A stretch of DNA of 64,000 nt from Streptomyces albofaciens JCM 4342 (GCF_008634025.1 NZ_PDCM01000002.1:1612001-1676000); one strand, 5' to 3'. Positions 47,907 to 56,712 are shown, counted from the stretch's first letter. Notes: a model not told the origin generated them from the letters alone. Numbers and translations: made by a program.

Positions 47907-49964
47907 TCACACCTCCCGCATCCGGAATTCGTACCGTTCCGGAAGCGGGTGCTCCGCGCGGGCCCTGGCCTGGACGGCGGGGGTCACCGGGCCGGTGCCC
48001 GCGGTGAGGCGGTCGGCGATGGCGTACCAGGTGTCGCTGAGGATCTCGTCGCCCTCGCGGAGGTCGGGGACCTCGAAGCCACGGTCGAAGACGGCCCGGG
48101 CGGCCGGGGCGTCCCCCTGGGCCAGGGCCACTTGGGCGGTGAGGAGGGCGAAGCGGCCGTTCGCGCGGACGGCTGCCGGGAGGCGGTCGAGGGCGGCGGC
48201 GGCCTCGTCGGTCCGCCCGGCGGCGAGCAGGACGGGGACCGCGGCGCGGACCAGGGCCGGGAGCAGCGGCGCGGTGTGCTCCGTGGGCGGCGCGGTGCTC
48301 TGCGCCGACTCCGCGGAGTGCTCCGGTTCCGCGGCCTCGTCACGTACGCAGGCCAGCGCCTCGGCGTAGCGCTGGGCCGCCCGCGCCGTCTCCCCCTCGG
48401 TCTCCTCGGCGACGGCGAGGCAGTACAGGGGGCGGCAGTCCGTGCCGTGGGCCAGGGCCCGTTCCCAGCTGCGGACGGCCTGGGCCCGGTCGCCCGCGTG
48501 CCACTGGGCGATGCCGAGGTGGTAGTCGGTGGCCGGCCCGGACGGCGCGGATTCCAGCAGGTCGCGCCACGGTGCGGAGACCAGGGGCGCGGTGGGCACG
48601 CCGCCCTCGCGCGGGAAGTCACCGGTGTGCAGCAGCGCCAGCCAGGGACGCTGCTCGGGGCCGAGGGTGGACTCGGCGAAGGGGGTGCCGGGCAGGTCGT
48701 GGCCGGTGCGGGCCCGTTCCAGCGCGCCCCAGCCGGAGCCGGTGGCCAGGGTCTCCTTCGGTTCGAGATCGGCGTGCGGCCGCCAGTCGGCGAAGGCCGC
48801 TTCGACGCGCTCGCGCGGCAGCGCCGCTTCGAGGCGGTCGCCGACCTCGCGCCGGGCCGCCGTCCAGTCCGCACCGTGCACCGCGGCGGGGTCGGCGGCG
48901 AGCGGTCCGTACGCCTCCAGCCAGGCGAACTCCGCGCCGCCGTCGAGCCGTACGTGCTCCAGCTGCGTACGGGCCAGGCCCGCCTGGATCTCCGCGTAGC
49001 CGCCGGTGCCGGGCTCGGTGAGCCACTGCTGCCAGCGGCGTCCGGCGCGGCCTGCGCCCCACAGGAACAGTTTGCGGCCGCGCAGGGTGTCGGTGGAGGT
49101 GTGGACCAGGCCGTGGCCGGAGCCGTCGAGCGAGGCGATCCAGCGGCGCTCGCCGTCCGGGATGTCGTAGAAGTGGTCGGCGGGGAACTCGCTGCGCAGC
49201 GGGTAGGTGCGGTCGGCGCCGTCCGACTCGGGGACGGGGACGCGGCGCAGCCGGTGTTCGTACCCGAAGTGCCAGGCGGCGTCCGCGGGGGCGAGGACAC
49301 GGGTGCGCTCGCCCTCCGGTACCGCGATGTTGGACCACCAGTAGGTGGGGACCGCGTGCAGGTGCGGATTGCGGATGCGCACGCCGACGTACAGGAAGTC
49401 GGAGTCTTCCGGGAGCCAGAGGTCCACCTGGAAGGGCAGGTCGCGCAGGCGCTCCCACTCCCACAGGCGCAGCATCTCGCCGCCGTCGGGCGCCGGTACG
49501 GTCGCGGCGTGCACCGGGGCGCAGGAGAGGGCGGTGTGGCCGGTGGCGCCGATGTTCCATTCGATGCCGCCGGAGAACCAGGCACCGTTGAGCGCGAAGT
49601 CGGCAGGCTGGAGGACGGGGTTGCGGTAGAGCAGTTCGCGGCCGGTGGGCTTGTGGTGGAGGGAGTGGACGCGGCCGCCGAGGCCGGGCAGGACGGTGGC
49701 GCGCAGCCGCTCGTTCTCGATGACCAGCGCGTCGAGGGCGGTGTCGGCGCGCGTCCGGCCGTATCCGTCGCGGACGCTCTCGGGCAGCAGGGAGTCCAGC
49801 GGCGCGTAGCGGAGCTGGCGGGCCATGTCGGGCGGCAGGTCCAGGTCCTCGGACAGTTCGACGCGGTGGACGTCGCCCGGGGTCCGTACGGCGGGCAGCG
49901 GACTGGCCGGGCCGACGGGTGCCGCGGGAAGGGTCAGGGTCGTGCGTCGCACACTCGTGGCCAC
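47907..49964 (-). CDS. DUF5107 and TPR domain protein
   Basis: A 685-residue protein. Its N-terminal half (residues about 40-330) has the galactose-mutarotase-like DUF5107 fold: LVIENERLRATVLPGLGGRVHSLHHKPTGRELLYRNP, NGAWFSGGIEWNIGATGHTALSCAPVH, PTYWWSNIAVPEGERTRVLAPADAAW. The second half has TPR-like helices (ATDYHLGIAQWHAGDRAQAVRSWERALAHG). The domain is thought to bind or process carbohydrate; function unknown. GTG 49964 follows GCGAGG. It is the first gene of a leftward run with the nucleotidyltransferase. Confidence 0.82.
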   Translation of the reverse strand: MATSVRRTTLTLPAAPVGPASPLPAVRTPGDVHRVELSEDLDLPPDMARQLRYAPLDSLLPESVRDGYGRTRADTALDALVIENERLRATVLPGLGGRVHSLHHKPTGRELLYRNPVLQPADFALNGAWFSGGIEWNIGATGHTALSCAPVHAATVPAPDGGEMLRLWEWERLRDLPFQVDLWLPEDSDFLYVGVRIRNPHLHAVPTYWWSNIAVPEGERTRVLAPADAAWHFGYEHRLRRVPVPESDGADRTYPLRSEFPADHFYDIPDGERRWIASLDGSGHGLVHTSTDTLRGRKLFLWGAGRAGRRWQQWLTEPGTGGYAEIQAGLARTQLEHVRLDGGAEFAWLEAYGPLAADPAAVHGADWTAARREVGDRLEAALPRERVEAAFADWRPHADLEPKETLATGSGWGALERARTGHDLPGTPFAESTLGPEQRPWLALLHTGDFPREGGVPTAPLVSAPWRDLLESAPSGPATDYHLGIAQWHAGDRAQAVRSWERALAHGTDCRPLYCLAVAEETEGETARAAQRYAEALACVRDEAAEPEHSAESAQSTAPPTEHTAPLLPALVRAAVPVLLAAGRTDEAAAALDRLPAAVRANGRFALLTAQVALAQGDAPAARAVFDRGFEVPDLREGDEILSDTWYAIADRLTAGTGPVTPAVQARARAEHPLPERYEFRMREV

Positions 49965-50073
49965 TGCTGCCTCGCATGGTTGTACCGGGCCACCTCGGGG
50001 GCGGTGGCCGCCTGTTGACCATGGAACCCTGTCGGCGCGCGCCTGAACAGGGCCTATTGAGGCCAGGTGTCGG

Positions 50074-50979
50074 TCAGGGCTGCGCGAGGACGCTTTCGAG
50101 GAGACCGGCGAGGAGCACGGCGCCGGCGCCCTCGGGGTCCAGGTCCGGGTCGTAAATGGCGAGGTCGAGTCCCACACAGCGCGGGGAGGCGGCCAACGGC
50201 GCCAGCAGGCCGTGCAGTTCGGGGGTGAGCAGCCCGCCGGGGTCGGGGCTGTCCACGGCGGGCATGACGGACGGGTCGAGCACGTCCGCGTCCAGGTGGA
50301 TCCAGAAGCCGTCCGGCGTGGTGTCCTGGAGGTCGCGCAGGACCTTGCGGGCGACGGTGGCCGGTCCCTGTTCCCGGATCTCGGAGGCCGTGCGGTGGGA
50401 GATGCCCAGGCCGGTCAGTTCCGGGCGGTCCGCGTCGTCGTCGCGGATGCCGAGGATGTGGAGGTCGGTGTCGCGTACGTACGGTGCGAGGCCGTCGATG
50501 CCGGTGAGGTCGGCCTGGCCGCGGCCGGTGATCTGGGCGGTGCCCTCGCCTGCCGCGGCGCCCACGGGCCCGTTGCGTCCGGTGTTGCCGGGGTGCCGGA
50601 AGTCGGCGTGCCCGTCGAGGTAGGCGACGCCGTAGCGGCCGGTGCGCCGCAGGCCGAGGACGGCGCCGAGCAGGATGGAGCAGTCGCCGCCGAGGAGGAC
50701 CGGGAACTCGCCCGCGCGCACGTGCGCCTCGACGCGGGCGGCGAGCCGGCGGGTGTAGTCCGCGAGGGCGGCGGCGTTGAAGTCGCCGTCGCCTTCCCGC
50801 CAGCCGCCCAGGTCGTAACGGGGCGGCACCACGACGCCGCCTTCGAGGGCGCCGAGCCGCCGCAGCAGGCCCTGTTCGCGCAGCGCTCCCGCCAGCTTGT
50901 AGCAGCCGGGGACGGTGCCCGGCGCGGGCGGGCGCAGCCCGAGGTTGGAAGGGGCGTCGAGGAGCACGATGCGGCGCAT
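50074..50979 (-). CDS. Arginase/ureohydrolase family protein with a His-to-Cys change
   Basis: A 301-residue ureohydrolase-fold protein. The two Asp motifs are intact: VAYLDGHADF (Asp122, His124, Asp126) and FWIHLDADVLDPSVMPAVDSP (Asp229, Asp231). The first motif, normally GGDHS with a manganese His, reads VLLGGDCSILLG (Cys100). The substrate loop (DGHADFRHPGNTGRN) is atypical for arginase. It may hydrolyse a guanidino or related compound, or be inactive. ATG 50979 is chosen because homologues start with RRIVLLDAPSNLG-like sequence. Stand-alone gene. Confidence 0.8.
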   Translation of the reverse strand: MRRIVLLDAPSNLGLRPPAPGTVPGCYKLAGALREQGLLRRLGALEGGVVVPPRYDLGGWREGDGDFNAAALADYTRRLAARVEAHVRAGEFPVLLGGDCSILLGAVLGLRRTGRYGVAYLDGHADFRHPGNTGRNGPVGAAAGEGTAQITGRGQADLTGIDGLAPYVRDTDLHILGIRDDDADRPELTGLGISHRTASEIREQGPATVARKVLRDLQDTTPDGFWIHLDADVLDPSVMPAVDSPDPGGLLTPELHGLLAPLAASPRCVGLDLAIYDPDLDPEGAGAVLLAGLLESVLAQP

Positions 50980-51149
50980 CCGGCCATCCCACCGCACCGG
51001 GAGGCGCGGGGCAACGGTTTTCCGGTGTGGCGGGGGGCCGGGGCGCATCGGGGCCGGGTGGCGCCGGGAAAAGGGGAGGCGTGGCCGGGCGCCGTGGCGT
51101 AGCGTTACGGGCGCATCGATACGAATGAAACGGAACGAGGGACACGGCG

Positions 51150-51485
51150 ATGGCGACCCAGCACACCTACCGGGTGATCGTGCGCGGCCGGTGGGACGGC
51201 CTGACCGACGGGGCCAGGGCGAAGCTGCTGGCCGAGGCGGACGAGCACGGCCTGGCGCAGCACCGGTTCACGCCCGAGGGCTCGCTGGTCTACGACACCG
51301 CGCTGCGGTCGTTCACGTACCGGTACGTCATCGTCTCGGACGCGGAGGACGGCGAGGAACTGGCGGCCGCGCTCGCCGAGGAGAAGGCGGAGGCGGCGCT
51401 CACGGCGGCCGGGTACGGCTACCGGGACCTGCGCTCCTCGGCCACCGACATGGACACCATGAAGATCAACCGGAAAGGCCGCTGA
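51150..51485 (+). CDS. DUF6204 family protein
   Basis: A 111-residue protein recognised as the Streptomyces DUF6204 type: HTYRVIVRGRWDGLTDGARAKLLAEADEHGL, FTPEGSLVYDTALRSFTYRYVIVSDAEDGEEL, and the end GYRDLRSSATDMDTMKINRKGR. Ferredoxin-like alternation of strands and helices is likely. No function is known. ATG 51150 has GAGGGA upstream. Divergent from the arginase-like gene and convergent with the VOC gene. Confidence 0.75.
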   Translation: MATQHTYRVIVRGRWDGLTDGARAKLLAEADEHGLAQHRFTPEGSLVYDTALRSFTYRYVIVSDAEDGEELAAALAEEKAEAALTAAGYGYRDLRSSATDMDTMKINRKGR

Positions 51486-51515
51486 GCGCGGCGGGTCACC
51501 GGGCCGTAAGGCCGC

Positions 51516-51893
51516 TCACCGCGCGGGCGGCTCGGTGAACCGCAGCTGGTTCCCGAACGGGTCGGTGAGGGTCAGCGACAGCCCGATCTCACCGTCCTCC
51601 TCCAGGCCGGGCCTGAGGAACGGGTAGTCCTTGGCCGACAGTTCGGCGTGCAGCGCGCGCACGCCGGACAGCTCGGCGTACACCACCGAGCCCGGCGTCC
51701 CGTCGCCGTGGTGCTCGGACAGGTGCAGGACCAGGCCGCCGCGGGACACCTGCGTGTACAGCGGCAGCTCCGGCGCGAAGCGGTGCTCCCAGTCGACGGC
51801 GCAGCCCAGGTAGCCGAGGTAGAACTCGTGCGCCTTGGGCACGTCGAAGACGCGCAGCACCGGGACGGGGTGCCGGAAGGTGATCTCGGACAT
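51516..51893 (-). CDS. VOC family / bleomycin resistance-like protein
   Basis: A 125-residue VOC module with swapped-dimer features typical of the bleomycin-binding/glyoxalase group: TFRHPVPVLRVFDVPKAHEFYLGYLGCAVDWEHRF, SRGGLVLHLSEHHGDGTPGSVVYAELSGVRALHAEL, LTLTDPFGNQLRFTEP. It may bind a small hydrophobic or glycopeptide ligand; resistance is not shown. ATG 51893 overlaps the stop of the GNAT gene by one base (TGATG), so they are co-translated. Confidence 0.85.
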   Translation of the reverse strand: MSEITFRHPVPVLRVFDVPKAHEFYLGYLGCAVDWEHRFAPELPLYTQVSRGGLVLHLSEHHGDGTPGSVVYAELSGVRALHAELSAKDYPFLRPGLEEDGEIGLSLTLTDPFGNQLRFTEPPAR

Positions 51894-52435
51894 CAGGCCG
51901 CCTCGAACATGTCGCTCGTGATCGCCCAGCGTTCGTGGTCCCGCCAGGCGCCGTCGATGAACAGGAAGTCGGGTGAGTACCCTTCGAGCCGGCAGCCGGC
52001 GCGCCGGGCGAGGGCGACGGAGCGCTCGTTGTCCGGCTGGACGTTGATCTCCAGGCGGTGCAGCCCCAGTTCGTCGAAGGCGTACCGCATGGCCAGCCGC
52101 AGCCCTTCGCTCATCAGCCCGCGCCCGGCGGCGTGCGCGAACGCGCCGTACCCGACCGCGCCGCTGCGGAAGGCCGCGTACACGATGTTGTTGACCGTCA
52201 GGAACCCCGCGATCCGCCCGGACTCCAGCTCGCAGACGAGGAACCCCTCGCGCGTCGGCTCCTGGAGCTTGGCGAAGTAGCTGTCGTACGCCGCGTCGGT
52301 CACCGGCGGCGACAGCCACGGCCGGTGCAGCGGCACGCTCTCCCGCGCCCGCGCCGTGAACTCCGCCCGGTCCGCCGCGGTGAAGTGCCGGACGCCGACC
52401 CGCGGACCGGTGGCGAGGTAGTGATCGTCATCCAT
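51893..52435 (-). CDS. GNAT family N-acetyltransferase (RimJ/RimL type)
   Basis: A 180-residue GNAT enzyme: VRHFTAADRAEFTARARESVPLHRPWLSPPVTDAAYDSYFAKL, GFLTVNNIVYAAFRSGAVGYGAFAHAAGRGLMSEGLRLAMRYAFDELGLHRLEINVQPDNERSVALARRAGCRLEGYSPDFLFIDGAWRDHERW. This is the ribosomal-protein/amino-group RimJ/RimL branch. ATG 52435 has TACGAT exactly 6 nt upstream, a leaderless layout. It is followed by and coupled to the VOC gene. Confidence 0.9.
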   Translation of the reverse strand: MDDDHYLATGPRVGVRHFTAADRAEFTARARESVPLHRPWLSPPVTDAAYDSYFAKLQEPTREGFLVCELESGRIAGFLTVNNIVYAAFRSGAVGYGAFAHAAGRGLMSEGLRLAMRYAFDELGLHRLEINVQPDNERSVALARRAGCRLEGYSPDFLFIDGAWRDHERWAITSDMFEAA

Positions 52436-52557
52436 CGTCCGATCGTACGAAGTGACGAGCCGCCACGCCAGGCATTCCGGCCGGGTGCGCGAGCCGGGGG
52501 CGGCGGCCCCGGGCCGGCGGTCCTCCCGGCCCGCGCACCGGCCGCCGAGCGCCCCGG

Positions 52558-53319
52558 TCAGCCTCCGCTGCCCGCCGTACGGACCGCGCAGGCCGCCGCG
52601 TACCCGTCCGGCACCGTCACGTCCGCCATCTCCCACCCCGGCACCGGAACCGGCACCGGCCCCGCGCCGACCAGCGTCGTGGTCATCAGATCGCCCGCCA
52701 GGCCGCTGCCCTTGCCCTTCAGACACGCCTCCTTGCGGGTCCAGCAGCGGGCGAAGGCGGCCGGGCGGCCGGCCTCCGGCAGCGCGTCGAGCGTCGCGCG
52801 TTCCTGCGGGTGCAGCATGCCCGACACCTCGGCCACGGTCCGCGGCGACGCCGGCTTCTCGATGTCCACGCCCACGGGCGTGCGCGCGAAGCCGATCAGC
52901 GCCATGTCGCCGGTGTGCGAGAGCGAGAAGTGCAGCGGCATCCCGGCTCCGGCGAGCGCGGGCCGTCCGTGCGGCTCGTCGCAGCAGGGGCAGGGTTCGC
53001 GGACGAAGCGGAGCATGGCCGGGTCGCGGTCCAGGAAGGCGCCGAGCAGGCGGCGCAGGGCGCCGTGCGAGGTGGCGTAGGTGTCGCGGTCGCCGGGCCG
53101 GACGAACGCGGCGGCGCGCTTGCGCTCGCCCGCGTCCAGCACCGCGGTGTCGTGCAGCCCGGCCTCGGGCACGGTGCGCACCAGCCACAGCGACACCGCC
53201 GGCGGCCCGTCCGCCGGCAGCGGTCCCGGCAGCGCGGCCGGGTCGTACACCTCGGGTATCAGGGCGGGCCGCGCGGCGCCGCACTCCTCGCTCGGGGCCC
53301 AGGTATCGCCCGTGGTCAT
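52558..53319 (-). CDS. 4'-phosphopantetheinyl transferase (Sfp type)
   Basis: A 253-residue Sfp-type transferase. The Mg-binding motif is FARTPVGVDIEKPAS and the second motif CWTRKEACLKGKGSGLAGDL, with an SLSHTGDMALIGF strand before them. It attaches phosphopantetheine from CoA to carrier proteins of polyketide, peptide or fatty-acid synthases. No carrier-protein genes are in the window, so it may serve clusters elsewhere. ATG 53319 follows GAGGGAGT. The Cys-rich insert CPCCDEPHGRP is a normal feature of this group. Confidence 0.92.
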   Translation of the reverse strand: MTTGDTWAPSEECGAARPALIPEVYDPAALPGPLPADGPPAVSLWLVRTVPEAGLHDTAVLDAGERKRAAAFVRPGDRDTYATSHGALRRLLGAFLDRDPAMLRFVREPCPCCDEPHGRPALAGAGMPLHFSLSHTGDMALIGFARTPVGVDIEKPASPRTVAEVSGMLHPQERATLDALPEAGRPAAFARCWTRKEACLKGKGSGLAGDLMTTTLVGAGPVPVPVPGWEMADVTVPDGYAAACAVRTAGSGG

Positions 53320-53364
53320 CGGTCGTACTCCCTCGTTCTCGTGTCGCCCGTCCACCCGGCACCG

Positions 53365-54336
53365 TTACGGCCGTGTCCGGTGACCGTACCCGGCCCGAGC
53401 GGCGCGCGCGGCCCACTCGCGCTCCCCCGCGCTCGGTGCGGCCAGCGCCAGCCGGCGGTGCGTACGGCGGAGCATCGCACGGGCGAGGACCGGGTGCACG
53501 CGCCGGACCAGCGCGAAGTAGAGCCGCCCGCCCGCGTGATGGGTCCGTACGACGGTGCTCAGCGTCACCCGGCCGCCGTGGCCCGCGGTCCGCCCGTCCG
53601 CCCCCGCGGCCGGGCTCTCGACCAGGATCGACGCCCGGAAGTCCAGGTGGCGGGCGTCCTTGCCGAGCAGCAGTTCGCCGCCGTCCGCGGTCGTGGCGCG
53701 GCCCTGCTCGGGGAACGCGCCGCGCAGCACGCCCTTCCAGGCCGCCGGGTCGCGCGGCATCCCGGGCGGCAGCGGCAGCTGCCAGGCGTCCTGGAAGTCG
53801 GTACGCGCGAAGGCGGTGCGGGCCAGCCGGGCACCGGCGGGAACGGCGACGGCGGCGGGGCGCGCCCACAGGAGCCGGTTGAGCAGCCGGACGTACGGCG
53901 ACCGGCGGGCCGGGGCGCGGACCGTGCCGGTGGCCGCGCGCTCGACGTTGTCGAGGACCTCCTCGACCACGGTGGCGTGCACCCACCGGACCGCCAGCGG
54001 CCAGGCCACGCGCTCGGCCCCCCGGGGCCGGTTCTCCAGGACATGGGTCACCCGGCAGCTCCCGGCGTCGAGCGGGGTGACCTCGACGGCGTGGTGACCG
54101 CCGTCGGGGAAGTCGAAGCGGACGCGGCGCCCCGGCTCGTACGCCGTGACCCGGTAGCGGACGAAGCCGTGGCCGCCGGCCGCGCCGACGCCCAGCGGGC
54201 GGTCGAAGCGCATGGCGGGCCACACGGGCACCGGGAAGAGCGGGTCGTCGTCGCCCGCCAGCCGGTCGAGCAGGGCGCCGACCGTCCCGGCCGGGGCGTG
54301 GACGGTGCGTGCGTGGACATCGCGGACCGTGCGCAT
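53365..54336 (-). CDS. SRPBCC/DUF2867-like protein
   Basis: A 323-residue protein with an N-terminal SRPBCC-like domain (about residues 1-150: VHAPAGTVGALLDRLAGDDDPLFPVPVWPAMRFDRPLGVG, GFVRYRVTAYEPGRRVRFDFPDGGHHAVEVTPLDAGSCRVTHVLENRPRG) and a C-terminal DUF2867-like half (TTADGGELLLGKDARHLDFRASILVE and VVRTHHAGGRLYFALVRRVHPVLARAMLRRTHRRL). It binds hydrophobic ligands by fold; function unknown. ATG 54336 follows GGAGGTG. It is divergent from a TetR gene and has two palindromes in the shared region, so it is the likely target. Confidence 0.78.
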   Translation of the reverse strand: MRTVRDVHARTVHAPAGTVGALLDRLAGDDDPLFPVPVWPAMRFDRPLGVGAAGGHGFVRYRVTAYEPGRRVRFDFPDGGHHAVEVTPLDAGSCRVTHVLENRPRGAERVAWPLAVRWVHATVVEEVLDNVERAATGTVRAPARRSPYVRLLNRLLWARPAAVAVPAGARLARTAFARTDFQDAWQLPLPPGMPRDPAAWKGVLRGAFPEQGRATTADGGELLLGKDARHLDFRASILVESPAAGADGRTAGHGGRVTLSTVVRTHHAGGRLYFALVRRVHPVLARAMLRRTHRRLALAAPSAGEREWAARAARAGYGHRTRP

Positions 54337-54346
54337 CGGGCACCTC

Positions 54347-54381
54347 CATACGGTTGCGTATGTTTGACCGTACGGTAGCGT
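54347..54381. promoter_or_regulatory. Two palindromes and a promoter between DUF2867 and TetR genes
   Basis: CATACG-N4-CGTATG (54347-54362) and ACCGTACGGT (54367-54376) are perfect palindromes in the 51-bp divergent gap. TAGCGT (54376-54381) is the -10 of the TetR gene, 6 nt before its ATG. The first palindrome overlaps the ribosome-binding region of the DUF2867 gene. Both fit a TetR operator. Confidence 0.6.
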
Positions 54382-54387
54382 ATGGTC

Positions 54388-54990
54388 ATGGCGCGACAGC
54401 GAACCGAGGACCGTACGAAGCGCGAGGGCGCCCGCCGCCGGCTCACCGCGCAGGACTGGGCCGAGGCCGCCCTCGCGGCCATCGGCGAAGGCGGCCTGGC
54501 CGCGGTGGCCGTGGAGCCGATCGCCGCCCGCCTCGGCACCACCAAGGGCAGCTTCTACTGGCACTTCGCCAACCGGGAGGCACTGATCGACGCCGCGCTG
54601 GAGCGCTGGGAGCAGCGGCACACCGAAGCGGTCATCACCCGGCTGGCGGCCGAGCCCAACCCGGAGTGGCGGCTGCGCGGCCTGTTCGCGTACGCGACCG
54701 CGGCGGCGGCGGAGGACCCGCTGGAGGTCGCGCTGCTGGCCACGGCCGCGGACCCGCGCGTCGCGGCGGCCCTGCGGCGGGTGACGGACCGCCGCGTCGG
54801 CCATGTGACCGAACTGTTCGCCGCGTTGGGCTTCCCGGAGTCCGAGGCCCGCCGGCGGGGCCTGCTCGCGTACACGGCGTATCTCGGCCACATCCAGCTG
54901 GGCCACGCCGTCCCCGGAAGCCTCCCCGACGGGCCCGGCCACGACGCCTACCTGGACTCGGTGCTCGACATCCTGCTCCGCCGGAACTGA
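54388..54990 (+). CDS. TetR-family transcriptional regulator
   Basis: A 200-residue TetR regulator. HTH: TAQDWAEAALAAIGEGGLAAVAVEPIAARLGTTKGSFYWHFANREALIDAALERWEQRH. The ligand domain includes EDPLEVALLATAADPRVAAALRRVTDRRVGHVTELFAALGFPESEARRRGLLAYTAYLGHIQL. ATG 54388 is preferred over ATG 54382 by the -10 at exactly 6 nt. It probably represses itself and the divergent SRPBCC/DUF2867 gene through the two palindromes between them. Confidence 0.92.
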   Translation: MARQRTEDRTKREGARRRLTAQDWAEAALAAIGEGGLAAVAVEPIAARLGTTKGSFYWHFANREALIDAALERWEQRHTEAVITRLAAEPNPEWRLRGLFAYATAAAAEDPLEVALLATAADPRVAAALRRVTDRRVGHVTELFAALGFPESEARRRGLLAYTAYLGHIQLGHAVPGSLPDGPGHDAYLDSVLDILLRRN

Positions 54991-55265
54991 ACCGGCCTCC
55001 GTCCGCGGCGGAACGACGGCTTCCGCCCGGCTGGGTCCGCGTCCTCCGGCGCACCGTCGCGCGGCCGGAATTGGCCGGTCTGCGCGTAGACGTATTACGT
55101 GCATAGGGCATGGAGTGGAGAGGTCCCGGACCCGATTTCCCACCCCACCCGCCCCTCCCGCCTCCCCTCCCCCAGCCCTTATCTCCTCCCGACCCCCCGT
55201 CCGCCAGCCTTGACGTAGGAGTCCGACGGCCGCACCGCCACGCAGCCTTCCCACCTGGAGGTCCC

Positions 55266-56453
55266 ATGACCGAGGCGCTGCCCTTCCCGCAGGACCGCAC
55301 CTGTCCCTACGACCCGCCCGCCGGCTACCAGCCCCTGCGCGACAGCCGTCCCCTGTCCCGCGTGACGCTCTACGACGGGCGCTCCGTCTGGGTGGTGACC
55401 GGGCACGCCGAGTCGCGGGCGCTGCTCACCGATCCGCGCCTGTCCGCCGACCGGCAGAACCCGGCGTTCCCCTCCCCCGCCCCGCGCTTCGAGACGCTGC
55501 GCAAGGTGCGGACCCCGCTGCTGGGCGTCGACGACCCCGAGCACAACGCGCAGCGCCGGATGCTGATACCGAGCTTCAGCGTCAAGCGCGCCGCCGCGCT
55601 GCGCCCCCGCATCCAGGAGATCGTGGACCGGCTGCTGGACGCCATGGAGGAGAAGGGCCCGCCCGCCGAGCTGGTGTCCGCCTTCGCGCTGCCCGTGCCG
55701 TCCATGGTGATCTGCGCGCTCCTCGGCGTCCCGTACGCCGACCACGAGCTGTTCGAGGGCCTGTCCCGTACGCTCCTGCAGAGCGTCGACCCGCAGGAGG
55801 TCGCCGAGGCCCGGGACGAGTTGGAGGAGTACTTCACCGGCCTGGTGGACCGCAAGCGGAAGGAGCCGGGCGACGGCCTGCTGGACGAGCTGATCGCCGA
55901 GCGGCTGGCCACCGGCGAGCTGAGCCACCGCGAACTGGTCCGCACGGCCATGCTGCTGCTCGTGGCCGGCCACGAGACCACCTCCAACATGCTCTCCCTG
56001 GGCACCTTCACGCTGCTGGAACACCCCGAGCAGTTCGCCGCCCTGCGCGCCGACCCGTCGCTGCTCCCGGCCGCGGTCGAGGAGCTGCTGCGGTTCCTGT
56101 CCATCGCCGACGGCATGGTGCGGGTGGCGACCGCGGACATCGAGATCGGCGGCGAGACGATCCGGGCGGACGACGGCGTGATCTTCTCCACCTCGGTCGT
56201 CAACCGCGACGCCGCCGCCTACGCCGCCCCGGACACCCTGGACTGGGAGCGCTCCGCCCGCCACCACGTCGCCTTCGGCTTCGGTGTCCACCAGTGCCTG
56301 GGCCAGAACCTGGCCCGCGCGGAGATGGAGATCGCCTTCGGGGCGCTCTTCGCCCGCTTCCCCGGGCTGCGGCTGGCGGTGCCCGCCGCCGAGATTCCCG
56401 TCAAGCCCGGCCACGCCCTCCAGGGCCTGGTCGAACTGCCCGTCACCTGGTAG
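55266..56453 (+). CDS. Cytochrome P450 (CYP105-like)
   Basis: A 395-residue bacterial P450. I-helix AMLLLVAGHETTSNMLSLGTF, K-helix EELLRF (E-X2-R), DIEIGGETIRADDGVIFSTSVVNRD, and heme loop HVAFGFGVHQCLGQNLARAEMEIAFGALF with Cys ligand. The residues around SADRQNPAFP and the short N-terminus suggest CYP105 or a near family, enzymes that hydroxylate macrolides, fatty acids, vitamin D or xenobiotics. A ferredoxin gene follows 49 bp downstream and surely serves it. ATG 55266 follows GGAGG. The 275-bp region before it contains Pro-rich ACC-repeats and no gene. Confidence 0.93.
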   Translation: MTEALPFPQDRTCPYDPPAGYQPLRDSRPLSRVTLYDGRSVWVVTGHAESRALLTDPRLSADRQNPAFPSPAPRFETLRKVRTPLLGVDDPEHNAQRRMLIPSFSVKRAAALRPRIQEIVDRLLDAMEEKGPPAELVSAFALPVPSMVICALLGVPYADHELFEGLSRTLLQSVDPQEVAEARDELEEYFTGLVDRKRKEPGDGLLDELIAERLATGELSHRELVRTAMLLLVAGHETTSNMLSLGTFTLLEHPEQFAALRADPSLLPAAVEELLRFLSIADGMVRVATADIEIGGETIRADDGVIFSTSVVNRDAAAYAAPDTLDWERSARHHVAFGFGVHQCLGQNLARAEMEIAFGALFARFPGLRLAVPAAEIPVKPGHALQGLVELPVTW

Positions 56454-56502
56454 CGGCGGACAGCCGCCCACGCCCTGTGTCCACCAACGGAGGAGAGCCA
56501 CC

Positions 56503-56697
56503 ATGAAGATCGACATCGATACGTCCGTGTGCATCGGCTCCGGCCAGTGCGTACTGACCGCACCGGGGGTGTTCACCCAGGACGACGACGGTTTCAGCGC
56601 CCTGCTGCCCGGCCGCGAGGACGGCGCGGGCGACCCGCTCGTACGGGAGGCCGCCCGCGCCTGCCCGGTTCAGGCGATCACGGTCACCGATTCCTGA
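56503..56697 (+). CDS. Ferredoxin of the P450-linked [3Fe-4S]/[4Fe-4S] type
   Basis: A 64-residue ferredoxin with Cys10 and Cys16 (C-X5-C, CIGSGQC) and Cys54 (ARACPVQAI), the three-Cys pattern typical of 3Fe-4S ferredoxins beside CYP105 genes. It carries electrons from a ferredoxin reductase to the P450 encoded directly upstream. ATG 56503 follows GGAGGAG, a strong site. The intervening 49 bp contain no other feature. The gene is convergent with the secreted hydrolase gene; a hairpin terminator lies between them. Confidence 0.95.
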   Translation: MKIDIDTSVCIGSGQCVLTAPGVFTQDDDGFSALLPGREDGAGDPLVREAARACPVQAITVTDS

Positions 56698-56712
56698 CGG
56701 GACCCGCGTCCG

